Positions 1-9,903 of a stretch of 64,000 nucleotides of DNA are shown here, piece after piece. Source of the DNA: Crocodylus rhombifer (Eukaryota > Chordata > Crocodylia > Crocodylidae); assembly GCA_038503035.1 (NCBI GenBank), contig JAVSML010025537.1, forward strand, positions 1,032,609 through 1,096,608, read 5' to 3'. The notes under the pieces are model-generated. The model saw nothing but the letters and a program-made list of their open reading frames with translations. It did no database searches and was not told where the DNA came from. The position numbers and the translations under genes are program-made. Each line of letters opens with the position of its first letter. Positions within the stretch are counted from its first letter, which is position 1.

Positions 1-11
1 GTAACAAGCAG

Positions 12-60
12 CAGGAGGCAAAAACTGTGGCCTGTTTAAAATAAAGGTTTTTGCCTCCTG
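12..60. repeat. Perfect short inverted repeat (hairpin)
   Basis: CAGGAGGCAAAAAC (12-25) is followed after a 21-base spacer by its exact complement GTTTTTGCCTCCTG (47-60). The sequence shows a 14-bp perfect stem. No coding frame surrounds it. It may be the end of a repeat that begins outside the window. Confidence 0.7.
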
Positions 61-3000
61 GCCAATCATGAATGGCAGGGCCATCAAGTTCCCTTGGCCA
101 ATCGGTGGTGGGGAAGGGAGTGCAACAAAAAGAGCAAGATTAAAGGAGTCTCTGTGCAGCACACTTCCAGCACAACGTAGGTAGATCCCTAATTATAAGA
201 CGTGAGGTCAAAATTCAGTGCTTAGCACATAGATATTTTTACAGCTTAGTATATGTATTTTGTGTTGTTAACTTTTTAAAATAATTGATTTAATAACTAT
301 TCTATCTTCAGAAGTTTTTTATTTTTATAGTATTTTATCAAGTTGATTAATAGAACAGAATAATACATAATCTTTTAACTTTTGTAGTTGCTGTCTAATT
401 CGGAAATAATTTCTTGCAACTAGATATATTAAACCATATTTTGGAATTTTTGTTCTATATACTCTTGGGAATACTGAAGTACATTATAGAGGATGGAATA
501 GGTTTCTGTCTTTATAATATGTGCTGGAAAAATGATTCACAGTATCCTACAGGAAAAATAGAAAAAACTGAAACAAACCCCATGCCCCGCCAGTTACGCT
601 TTTGAAAAACTGCTCATGATGGATGATCATTCTTGCTTGATATGTTTGCATTGATAAGTGCTTTATATGCACATATACGAAGAAAGTAGCCGTCCCCTTG
701 ATTCCTTCTGTTTACTTTCAGGTTTTTTTTTCTTAGCCAGATATCTCTTCCTTCATTTCTTGCCCATAAGGTCAAATTCTCCCTTCAGATACATGGGCCC
801 ATAACTTACTGATTTCAGTCTTGCCTACCTTCATCTAAAAGTCTAGACTTCAGTTTCTTTAAGACTTACTAACCCCTGCAAGAGAGCCCACAACTCCTGC
901 ATTTGGAGACAACTTTGTCCTTATCTAGTTAGTGAATGGCTGCCCAATTTCAGCATAAAGCAGGGCCTAAAATCTTCACCATTGTTTGAAGCTTTCATAA
1001 ATGCTTGTTTGCAGCTATAATTTATTAATTTAGCATTTTAAACATTCAGATGACTGATCCCTGGAAAATGTGTCTGGCATTTACACTAATTTAAAAGAAA
1101 CCACACAATCTCAAAAAAGCAAGCAAGCATAATATTAGTCAGTTAAAAGAATAAAACAGTGAACTCTTGAGTCTTCCACAGGGATTCTGGTTTTCTCCGA
1201 CTAAAAAAAGTTCCCAATTTTTTAATTAAAAAAGTAACCCAAAATCCACGTTTCCATAATTAAAAAGAAATGCCACCAATACACACATTCACTCACACAG
1301 GTGTTTCATTTTAATCATAGGGAAATGTGGACTTTAGGTTCCTTTTTTAAATCCAAAAATTGGCATTTTTTTAAAAATCAGAGAATACCAGGGTCCCTGG
1401 TCATCAAGTATTTTGTGCCTGTTTACATTCCTTCTATTCTTGGACCTAGAAAATATTTTAAATCTTTAAATGTTGATCAAATGTCTGTCATGGGCAAAGA
1501 GAGCTTACTTAAGTCTCACCATCTTTTGTGAGTATTCATAGTACATCTCTTTGCCTTGCACCTGAATTTTGAGTAATTAGTTTTACTAAGCAAGAACTTA
1601 GTTGGCTTTTGCAAGTAGCTTTGTTGGTATTTCTCTGCATCTTCCACATAGCTCTACATATACCAGTTTTAGCACCACCGCAAGTTTTATCTTCTAAGGG
1701 TTTTGAGGCCTAAGGATTTGACTTCTATGTTGCTTGCATATTTCATCCAATAACTATTTAGTGCAAAATGCATAAAAAGCATGTTGGAGCAGGAAGCAGA
1801 TCTCATGACTTCCTCCCTCCCACAGAGGTGTCCTCTTCCCTGGACTGTAGTCAGGTTCCATCTTGCTCGCTCCCTGTCTGACTCCTGTATTCTTCCATAA
1901 AGTAGACCAGCTTCAACAAGAGCAATGGAAGATGTCCTCAGCCCTACTGAGTTCATTACCTGTTGTGGTTAGGGAACTATGGTTTTAGCACTCCTGTAGC
2001 TGAGGAGGAGGGAGGTAGAAATCTACATCTCACACTTTCTGGAAGAGTACTCTTAAGGTTATTGTGAAAAATATTTGTGTGTCGGTCTCCTACTTCTACC
2101 CAGCTTCAGCTGGTTTTTGGCTGTCTAAAGAATGAGGCTTGTGCAGAGGCTAGGTGCATTCTAGAGTTCTAGTAGTATTCAGAAGTCTGGGTAGCCATTT
2201 GATATTAATTGAGCATGTACACTAGGCTGAGTTTAGTCATCTAGCAGTTGTTACAGGCAAAAATGGGGGTGACTAACAAAAATAGATGCTTTAATGTTTT
2301 TGTGGCTGATGTGTAAGTTGAAATAGAATTCTATTTATTGAATAAGGTGCTTAAAAGTGCCACTTAGAAGCCTTAGAGGACCAGGGTATTTGAATCGGAC
2401 CTTTTTTAATGGGGCTAATAACCCCCTTATTTTAAGATGAGCAAATTACTGAATGATGAGAGTTAAGAGTAAAATTTTCTAGTAGGTAGGTTATTCTATA
2501 ATTACTCTCACTGGATTTGCTGTACCCTTCTTTGGAAGACTCTCTTACTGGCTAGAGAGAGAGAGAGAGAGAAACAGGATATTGGTTTAGATGATTAGTT
2601 AGTCTGATCATGTGTGACAAACACCATCTACCTAACACTTTTCTAAAATCCCAAATGCGGTTCTTATGGGAGATGGCTACGTTTAGGTGTGAACTTTACA
2701 ACAAAATGCACTCTAGGAGTTAATGTATATTTTTAAAACTCTATACTTGATTTTAAAAGAAAATCAGGAGCAATTTTAAAAACATCTTGTGAGGTTGAGT
2801 ACAATTTTTCAAAAAGTATTTGTTTTTTAAATGACATCTTAAATTAATTATCCTAGTATGTTTAAAACTCTTGCTATTTTTCATCCTCACAACTTAAAAC
2901 ACCATTTCTCAGCTCAAGAAATGAGATATTTTCTCTCCCTTATTTCTGCCCAGAAGCTATTTACTTGAAAATCTGCTCAAGGAAGATACTTCCAGTAGCT

Positions 3001-3523
3001 ATTTGTCATTCAAAAGTGGGGTTATAGGCCAAATACAGAATACGGCCACTGGCAGCTTAAAGTCTGTTAAAAACTTGAAAAATATTTGGGTGTCGGTCTA
3101 ACTAACTAACCAGCTAACATTATCAGTCTTAATACAAGATGGTATTTTGCATTTGCATCCATGCAAAACAAATATCAAGCATAATGGAGATTATGAGCAT
3201 CTAATATTCTTTGCCATTGACAGCAATTGACCATGAGACAATGTAATTAGCAGACTGACTGATATGTAGATGAAAAGAATTGACTTGTTCTTTTTGCCTG
3301 TTATAAGGAGAAACATCAAGAATTATGATTACATATACACTGTTTAAAATATAAAACATAGCATATAAGGTTTCAATACCAAACAAAACTAATTATGAGT
3401 AAGAATATAATATGAAATATAATAAAATATGATCCACTTTTACACCAGAAATGAATTACTTAAAACCAAATCACACTTAATTATTTGGCTGTCCGAGTGA
3501 ATTCATTAATTAGGGGGGAGATT
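61..3523. other. Unique AT-rich DNA, no gene seen
   Basis: Reading frames here are short and chance-like (under 90 codons), with no domain I recognise. The only distinct feature is a GA microsatellite at 2554-2572. I see no exon with convincing splice sites and no intact repeat. Confidence 0.6.
2554..2572. repeat. (GA)n microsatellite
   Basis: About nine and a half uninterrupted GA units in an otherwise unremarkable AT-rich stretch. Confidence 0.95.
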
Positions 3524-4242
3524 TACCATACTTACTCAAGTCTGAGATGTTTCTGATTTTAAGACAACCCTCTACAATAATTAGATTCTATGCATGGAAA
3601 ATGTATTAATTTCTTGTAATTTTTCCATGTATAGTATCTAATTATTGGAGGGTTGCCTCTAATAAATCCCTCCCTCTGCTGCAAGAGGCAGGCAGTGGGG
3701 AGGCAGGTGATGTGGGGAGGTCAAGCAGCTTGCCCGTGCTGCTTGTGCCTGTCCCTCTGCCACATCTGCCCCCTGCAGCATCTGCTCCTTATTCCCCCCC
3801 TGACTTCACCCTCCCGTACTCCCTTCTCCTGCACTTTAACCTTTGCTCCGCATTGGTAGGCTTCACCCTGTTCTATCCTGGGGCACTAAGCATGCCTCCA
3901 GCATCCAGTCATGCTGTGTACCGCTGCTATGGGACTGAGTTGGAGAGCCTGGCAGTGTGGAGAAAGGGTAAGGGGAGGGAAAGGGTCCGGTGAGGGAACA
4001 GAGCCTGGGTGGGACTGCATGTGAAGAAAAGGCTGCAGGAGTGAGCTGGTGATGCTGGGGTGGGCAGACAGCAGCTGCAGGTATGGCGTCAACCCTGGGT
4101 AGGGGCTGGAGCCTGAGCCACAGCAGCTGCCTTTCTCCTCTCTTGCCCCTAACCGGCCTCCTACTTGATTCTGGGATGGGCTTTTTTCCCTATGTTCAAT
4201 GGTGGGAGAAAAACCTCATCTTAGAATCAAGTAAATGTAGTA
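3524..4242. mobile_element. MITE with TACYRTA-type TIRs and G-rich core
   Basis: The left end TACCATACTTACTCAAGTCT and the complement of the right end TACTACATTTACTTGATTCT are imperfect terminal inverted repeats. Just inside the left end lies an AT-rich hairpin (arms about 3565-3603 and 3618-3656) built on the motif AATAATTAGATTCTATGCAT, followed by a GC-rich core to about 4150. Related copies lie at 5820, 7549, 9066, 15870, 32230, 32448 and 46734. The layout fits a non-autonomous DNA transposon; superfamily is not determined, and Harbinger-type (Chompy-like) is only a guess. Reading frames over the core are compositional artefacts. Confidence 0.75.
3565..3656. repeat. Hairpin inside MITE arm
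   Basis: AACCCTCTACAATAATTAGA and its near-complement ending in AATTATTGGAGGGTT flank a short AT-rich loop. The same arm recurs in the other members of this MITE family (near 9760-9860, 32260-32345 and 33090-33170). Confidence 0.75.
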
Positions 4243-4895
4243 TTTATATGAGGTCAGTGAATGCTTATATTTAAGCTTATATATTTTGTAATATTTCCAG
4301 GTAAGTCTTCAAACTTATTCCTCCTGGTCTCTGTAATGCAGTGAGGTTTCCCAAAAGGTGTTTGCTGATAAATCCTTTGAACAATGAAAGGACTGTGTGA
4401 GCTTGATCTAATGTAATAGGTGAAAGGCTCTAAATGTTGTCCTGTTTGTAGATGACATCAGAGGTACAGAGGCTAGAAATATATTTCTTTCTTTCTGTTG
4501 CTTCTTATAACTTTTAATGGGGTGGCATTTCATCTGAAAGGCATAATTTGATACTGTTTTGGCATGGAGTGAAAACCTGATAATTGTTCCATTTAGAAGT
4601 TTCATTAAAGGTAAATGTAAGAAACTCATTGAGGGTTAGCTTCATCTTAATTTGCCTTTCTATGTTTCTCCCTAACCCTACACGGTTAGTTAGTTATTGC
4701 TCCTCAAGGAAGTAGTTTGTATTCTTTATACATTTTATGTACAGTTTAATTTTGTACAAGCATTAAACAGCTTCTGTAGAAGCATTAAATAGCATGCTGA
4801 AATTATAATAAAAATTTTTTAAAGCTTTAAAAGAGAGGTATTTTTTTTAATGCCTGCATCCCATTTGCAAAAGCAAATCAGAGTTTAGAAAGGTG
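4243..4895. other. AT-rich DNA, nothing recognised
   Basis: No gene or repeat with identifiable ends. The frames present are under 75 codons and lack motifs. Confidence 0.5.
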
Positions 4896-4897
4896 TA

Positions 4898-4976
4898 ACA
4901 ATTGTATTGCTATCAAAGGATACTGATACATGCCATGATGGCATGTATCAGTATCCTTTGATAGCAATACAACTGT
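4898..4976. mobile_element. 79-bp near-perfect palindrome, mariner-type MITE
   Basis: The element is a palindrome centred on base 4937. The 39-base arms (4898-4936 and 4938-4976) pair at every position except one. It is flanked on both sides by TA (4896-4897 and 4977-4978), the target duplication of Tc1/mariner elements. Ends read ACAATTGTATTGC and its complement. Size and build match MADE1-like miniature mariners, in which two terminal repeats make up almost the whole element. No coding. It could instead be an AT-rich palindrome from a different process, but the TA flanks favour transposition. Confidence 0.75.
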
Positions 4977-5229
4977 TATGTTTGCAAGTTTCATGTAGCA
5001 ATATAAGCATAACAGTACCTCCAGGTTTAACCCTGTTTCATTCAGAATCAAAGTTAGGGTGATTTAGTTCACTTGTATTGCCAGAAGCTCAGGCAGATGT
5101 AACAGATCATAGTAGTTGCTACACATGTTTGCCATGCCCTTAGATTAAGACTTATTAAATGCTAAAAGATTTAAGTTCCTAAATGCTTGACCAATTATTT
5201 GAAAATGGGACTTGGGTTCATTTAAATAG

Positions 5230-5545
5230 TTTACTTCCAAAATGTTTTTGGTTATTTATACACGTACACCCCTGCCGCCTGCCTGGAGTGCAATCCAATG
5301 CAGCCTTGGCCCGCCTGCGCACCCCCCCCCCCCCCGACCAGATTGGTGGGCACACAGTATGCCCACCTGGACTAGCGGTGGGAGCACCAGTGGGAACTGA
5401 TGGTTGAGCTACCAGCATGCAGTGCCAGGAGCTGCCCCACGCCCACCCAGCCCTGGCTGGGCAGCGCTTATCTCAGTCCCTCCCTCACCACAGGGGGCGT
5501 TGATCTGCCCCACCATGCCCCTTTCCCCTCCCCTTCCATCACTTA
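5230..5545. repeat. GC-rich block with C homopolymer, probable repeat core
   Basis: An abrupt switch from AT-rich to GC-rich sequence includes a run of 14 C (5322-5335). The composition resembles the G/C-rich cores of the nearby MITEs, whose conserved right end lies at about 5820-6050. The right end of a Tigger-like element lies between them, so this may be the left part of a disrupted MITE. Frames read through it on both strands are compositional. Confidence 0.4.
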
Positions 5546-5670
5546 GCAGCAACATGTAGTATCAGCTGTCGTAAAGATGAAACCCATGTTGGAATGTCAG
5601 AAAGAGGTGTCAACTTATAATGGTAAGTGACGTTCATTGCAACTCAAAGTCGTAAATTGAGGACTGCCTG
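5546..5670. mobile_element. Tigger-like element, one end
   Basis: The sequence ends GGACTGCCTG followed by TA. Read as complement, the terminus is CAGGCAGTCCTCAATTTACG, matching the terminus CAGGCAGTCCTCAGACTTAG of the element at 49149. A TA flank and CAGG start are typical of TcMar-Tigger. The opposite end was not found, so the copy is truncated. Confidence 0.6.
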
Positions 5671-5683
5671 TAACACCGTTTAT

Positions 5684-5782
5684 TCTGTCTGTTCAGAGCA
5701 CTCTGGTTGTTTCAGTAAGCATTGTGATTGGCTGCTGAGTCAACCAATTAGAGTGCTCCTGACAGACAGACTAAGTCTATTA
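5684..5782 (+). repeat. Palindromic element with conserved CCAAT core (copy 1)
   Basis: Outer ends TCTGTCTGT and ACAGACAGA enclose a stem of GAGCACTCTGGTTG with CAACCAATTAGAGTGCTC, around a core reading CAGTAAGCATTGTGATTGGC. A second copy lies in the opposite orientation at 46110-46219 with an identical core. The core contains an inverted CCAAT box (ATTGG). It behaves as a roughly 100-bp palindromic MITE; superfamily unknown. Confidence 0.7.
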
Positions 5783-5819
5783 TTATTACAGATTTGGTCA
5801 TCACTTCTCTGTGCTCAGG

Positions 5820-6050
5820 GAGAGTAGCGTCTGGCAGTAGCTGCAGGGAGAAAAAGTTGGGTGACAGAGGGCAAGTGGGCCACCTGAACCTCCTTCCCCC
5901 AAATTTATTTTCCCTTCTATATTAGTGGAAGGGGAACAAATTCAAGGCAAACCTCCAGTAATTAAATTCTATACCTGGAAATCATATTAAACAGACATTT
6001 TTCATTTAATTATCAGAAGGTCATCTTTTATATCTGAGTAAATATGGTAT
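5820..6050. mobile_element. Right part of TACYGTATKTA MITE
   Basis: It carries the family's AT-rich arm (AATTAAATTCTATACCTGGA, then a complementary arm around 6005) and ends at TGAGTAAATATGGTA. The upstream words 'gggcaagtgggccacctgaac' resemble the core of the copy at 9066-9903. The left end is lost or displaced. Confidence 0.6.
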
Positions 6051-6064
6051 TTCCTTATAAATGC

Positions 6065-6190
6065 AGTTTAAGATATGATAGGGTGATATCTTTTATTGGA
6101 TCAAGTGTATAGTTGGAATAAAGTTAGACAAGCTTTCTAATGCAAGGCATTCCTCAGGCCAGCTGAAGAAAAATGTTTTGCATTTAAAAG
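6065..6190. repeat. Interspersed repeat fragment (ATATCTTTTATTGGA type)
   Basis: The string GATATCTTTTATTGGATCAA, followed by a 'gttagacaagctttc' motif and a CCTCAGG motif, resembles a common sauropsid interspersed repeat that I know by sequence but not by name. Only a fragment is present. Recognition is from memory, so confidence is low. Confidence 0.35.
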
Positions 6191-7548
6191 CTTGCCTTTT
6201 GCATAATTCCTGGACCATCATGGCTACAGCACCAGCCTAACGCTGAGCGTCTATACGTATTCTTTTGGCTGAAAAATAGGGATAAAGTGATCATTGCTCA
6301 AAAGGCAGAGATGTTGGTTGATTACATGTCTTATCTTTTCATTTAGCAGTTTTCGCAGAAGAAAAGTCACTGTCTCGCTGACAGCCCCATGTTGCTCAAG
6401 ACATCTAGAAGAACTGACTTTTCCTAAGGAATAAGATGCAATACAGAAGGCTGGCGTGATCAGGACAAACTCAGAAATGACCACGCAAAAGAGACTTTTT
6501 AAAAGTTCTAGTTGTTTGAAGCAAAGTACTTTTTACAGATGAAAGAAGCAAATTGTTATTGCTGCCATCAATAAAACCACAGTGCACTATTCCATTCTTT
6601 GCCTTGTACTTTTTACTGAGCTTTATGCTTTATGCTTTTTATTGCATTTGGAATGTTCTTTGTTTCAGTCTTCCTTCCATTAGAGTAAATAGCAAAATTG
6701 TTCTCAAAAGGCGGGATTGGGCCTTTCACATTAAATTATTTTTAGGGTAGCTTTTATAAAACATGTTAAAATATCCCTGCTAATTGTCCTAGATGAGACC
6801 TTAGAAATATACTTGAATGGTTGAATGACTGATTATTAAATACTAGCTTTCTTAATATTTCAGAATTTGCCTTTTATTGCACATTGTTAGAAGAGAAATT
6901 GGCCCCCTTTGGGGAATCTGCATTTCATTTTAATCCATATATTTGTGTTATATGCACTGAAGAGTATGTAGTATGTTGAAATTAAAGTCTTGTGCATGGG
7001 ACAAGTACAGGATTTGCAGTCTACCCATATCAAAATTAAGCTTAATTTGGACATTAGTAAGAGTGAAATGATATCTTATATTTTGTGCTGGTTCAGTATA
7101 CAGGGGTGAATTTCAAGAGGTAAGTATGAAAGTGTAAGTAGTCATGATTTCCTGGGCAGCAGGAGCTGGACCACTCTCTACTAAATTTCTTGGTATGCAA
7201 AATTCATCAGGAGCTTTCAATCTACCAGGGAAAGTATGCTGTAATTGAATTCATATAGTATATACAGTATATAATTTATTGTATGCTTACAGATTTGCTT
7301 CAGTGCTATCAGAGGCATCCCCATTGCAGCCAAACTTTAAAGTTAGCATATCCATTAGTTTTCAGGGTCAACACTTCACAATACATGTAAAGTGAATCAC
7401 AATGTCTGGACTATATTTGTGAATAGATTTGCCACTCCAATAATTCCTAAACCATGAACACATGGCCCATATTGGGCAAACATACTGATGAAGACCCACC
7501 ACAAGGATAGGTTAGAGCAGTCCATTTGAATAAGAAATAACACATTTA
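6191..7548. other. AT-rich DNA, nothing recognised
   Basis: Only chance frames under 80 codons, and no repeat ends visible. Confidence 0.5.
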
Positions 7549-7680
7549 CTTGAATATAAGATGGCCTTGATTGTAAGACACCCCCACCAGGTAATTAGAT
7601 TCTTTATGGAGAATTGATCAATTTGATATAATATTCCAGAGAATTGTTAAAAAATCTTGACATAAAACAAATCTAAAAAT
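7549..7680. mobile_element. MITE left-end fragment
   Basis: ACATTTACTTGAATATAAGA followed by GTAAGACACCCCC and GTAATTAGATTCTTTATGGA matches the terminal and hairpin-arm motifs of the MITE at 9066-9903 and 3524-4242. No G-rich core and no second end are present, so this is a truncated or core-less copy. Confidence 0.6.
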
Positions 7681-8738
7681 ATTATCTATACTTTAGCAAC
7701 CTTACGTGGAAACTCTTCACTAAATAAAGTTACCTAGGATAGTCAGCCATCTAGCTTAATGAAGGTTCCTACTTCATATTCCAAACCAGTAACTGAAGAC
7801 CAGGGTCAGTCTAATCAGTTCAACTAAATTTTACTCATAACTACAATGACCAAATACTTAAATTATAGGTCTTATGTACTGGCCTCTGTGTGATGTTCAA
7901 CCATACAGCATTACAATTGAGGCCACTTAGTCACTATTCAGCTTCACAATGTAGGAAGCTAATAGTACTACTTAAAAAGAAGTTGTTTTTTTCCAGTAGC
8001 AGTAGTGTGTGTGTTAGAGCAAGTATTATTAAGGACAGAGCCTTACAATCAGTATACCAAAGCAATCCATGAAATTGAAATTTTTACATTGCTTTGAATC
8101 TCATGCCATGAACTGAATCCATAAAATATGGGAAAGAGTAGTCTGATTTAGTGTTATGAAAATGAGATACAAAATCCATTTAATTTTACATATGCAGATT
8201 CAAAGAATCAGTAGAAAATAATATGCTATTCATCTCTGGTACACTTGGGCAATTCTGAAATTACCAATTATGCAAGTACTGTTGATCTATATGTAAAGGA
8301 ATGACTACAAAGCCACTGATATTTATAAAATACTGAGGGCAACATCCATGTCTCCTTTTTCTCTTTAACAGCTTGCTTAGGAAAAAACAGCTAGGAAGCC
8401 AGTGTACCCAGCCACTTGAAGTTTCTCACAGTATAAACAGAAAAAAAAAATCATTTTGCATGTTTTGTCTGCTCAGCAGTGGAGTAGCTATCTTCCATGT
8501 GTTTGAATAAATTTATTTAAAAGTTGTTCTGATTCAGACTTCAAGTATTGATTTTACTGGATAGGGAAAGCTTGAATCAACCTATTTCTTATATACAGGA
8601 CTTCTTAAAAAATAATTTTTAATATTTTTAAACCGTATTTAGCTACTAATTTTTCTTGTTTGCATAATGCCATTTTATAAAATCCTATATACATAAAAAT
8701 ACACATGTTGACATTTAAATGTTGTTGGTATTATTTTT
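7681..8738. other. AT-rich DNA, nothing recognised
   Basis: No frame over 60 codons and no recognisable repeat. Confidence 0.5.
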
Positions 8739-9050
8739 GAGCATTTTTACACATGCTCTGGAGGAGGGGAGGGGTGCTTTTAATTAGAGCGGCTGTGAGA
8801 GTTGTTCTAATTAAAGTGCCCTCAGTGTATCAGTGTTCATGTTTTAAAATGGTGGTGGGGGTGGTTTAAAGCTTATTGAATGAATTTTAAAGCACCTCTG
8901 CCACCATTCTGAAGCATGGGGACACTGATGCATGAGATGTGGAGACTGGCTAATTAGCATGCTCCATCAGAGTTGATTAATTGAGTCTGCTCCAATATGC
9001 TGTAATTACAGTGTGTCGGAGCAGCCCCCTAGCATGTCTACAGGCACCTC
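8739..9050 (+). mobile_element. TIR element, 'TTTACACATGCTC' family (copy 1)
   Basis: The left end GAGCATTTTTACACATGCTC and the complement of the right end GAGGTGCCTGTAGACATGCT are imperfect inverted repeats. Interior blocks (GGGGACACTGATGCATGAGA, TGATTAATTGAGTCTGCTCC) recur in the opposite orientation in the copy at 14302-14574. It is non-coding and a MITE by structure; superfamily not determined. Confidence 0.65.
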
Positions 9051-9065
9051 TTGTTATTAGTTAGA

Positions 9066-9903
9066 TACTGTATTTATATAATGAGGTTCTCCCCCAGTCA
9101 GCATGGCGGTGGGGGAGCCCCTCATACTTAGAGGCCAGTTACAGACATGGCTTGTATACTGGTTTATGTGCATAAATACTGGTCTACACCTGTAACAGAA
9201 CAGGAATTTGGCATGCATAGCAGCCTCCTGATGCCCTCCCCATGCAATTTCTGCTCCGCTGAACTTCTCCCTTCCCCCCTAGTGTCAGACACAGCTGGCT
9301 CTGGGGTGGGCTGGGTTCTTTCCTGGGATTGAAGCACGTGCAAACACCTTCCCCTGCCCAGCCAATCAGTAGTGCCAACACTGCTTCATGGCCAGGCAAC
9401 GGCTGAGTTTCCATGGGCTGTGCTTCAGGATGGAGCAGCTCCAGCATCATCTGACAGTAAGCAGGGGAAAGAGGGATGCTGAGGGGAAGAAGCCAAAAAT
9501 ACAGAGAACAGGGGCATAAGGGGCAGGGACTGAGGGTTGTTTGGGGAGAAGAAGCAGAGGTTTGGGAAGTTGGTGGGGAGAGGCAGAGTGGGAGGAAGGG
9601 GGAGGTGCAGATGCTGGGGAGAGCTGGGATGGGGATTCAAGGTGGCTGAGGGGGCAGGAAGATTTCAGGGGGAAAAAGTGGATGGGACAAAGGGCAAGGG
9701 AGCCACCTGACCCCCACCCCCTCCAGCCAGTGCTTTTCCTCCTATAGCTGGTGGGGTGGGGATTCAAGACAACCTTTCAATTCTTAGATTTTATGCCTGG
9801 AAAACTATAACACATTTATAAATTTTCCATTTATATAATTTAATTATTGGGGTGGGGGGGTTGTCTTATATTCAGGTTCATCGTATATTAGAATACATAC
9901 GGT
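9066..9903. mobile_element. MITE with TACYGTATKTA TIRs, G-rich core
   Basis: The left end TACTGTATTTATAT and the complement of the right end TACCGTATGTATTCTAATAT form the terminal repeats. The right arm holds the family hairpin (CTTAGATTTTATGCCTGGAA paired around 9835), followed by GGTTGTCTTATATTCAGG. The core, about 9440-9720, is strongly G-rich on the plus strand, and proline-rich frames on the minus strand there are artefacts of this skew. This is the best-preserved right end of the family in the window. Confidence 0.75.

Noticed and set aside
4898..4976. Palindrome as a pre-microRNA or terminator
   Set aside because: With one central base there is no proper loop, and TA flanks fit a miniature mariner better; small-RNA data could reopen this.
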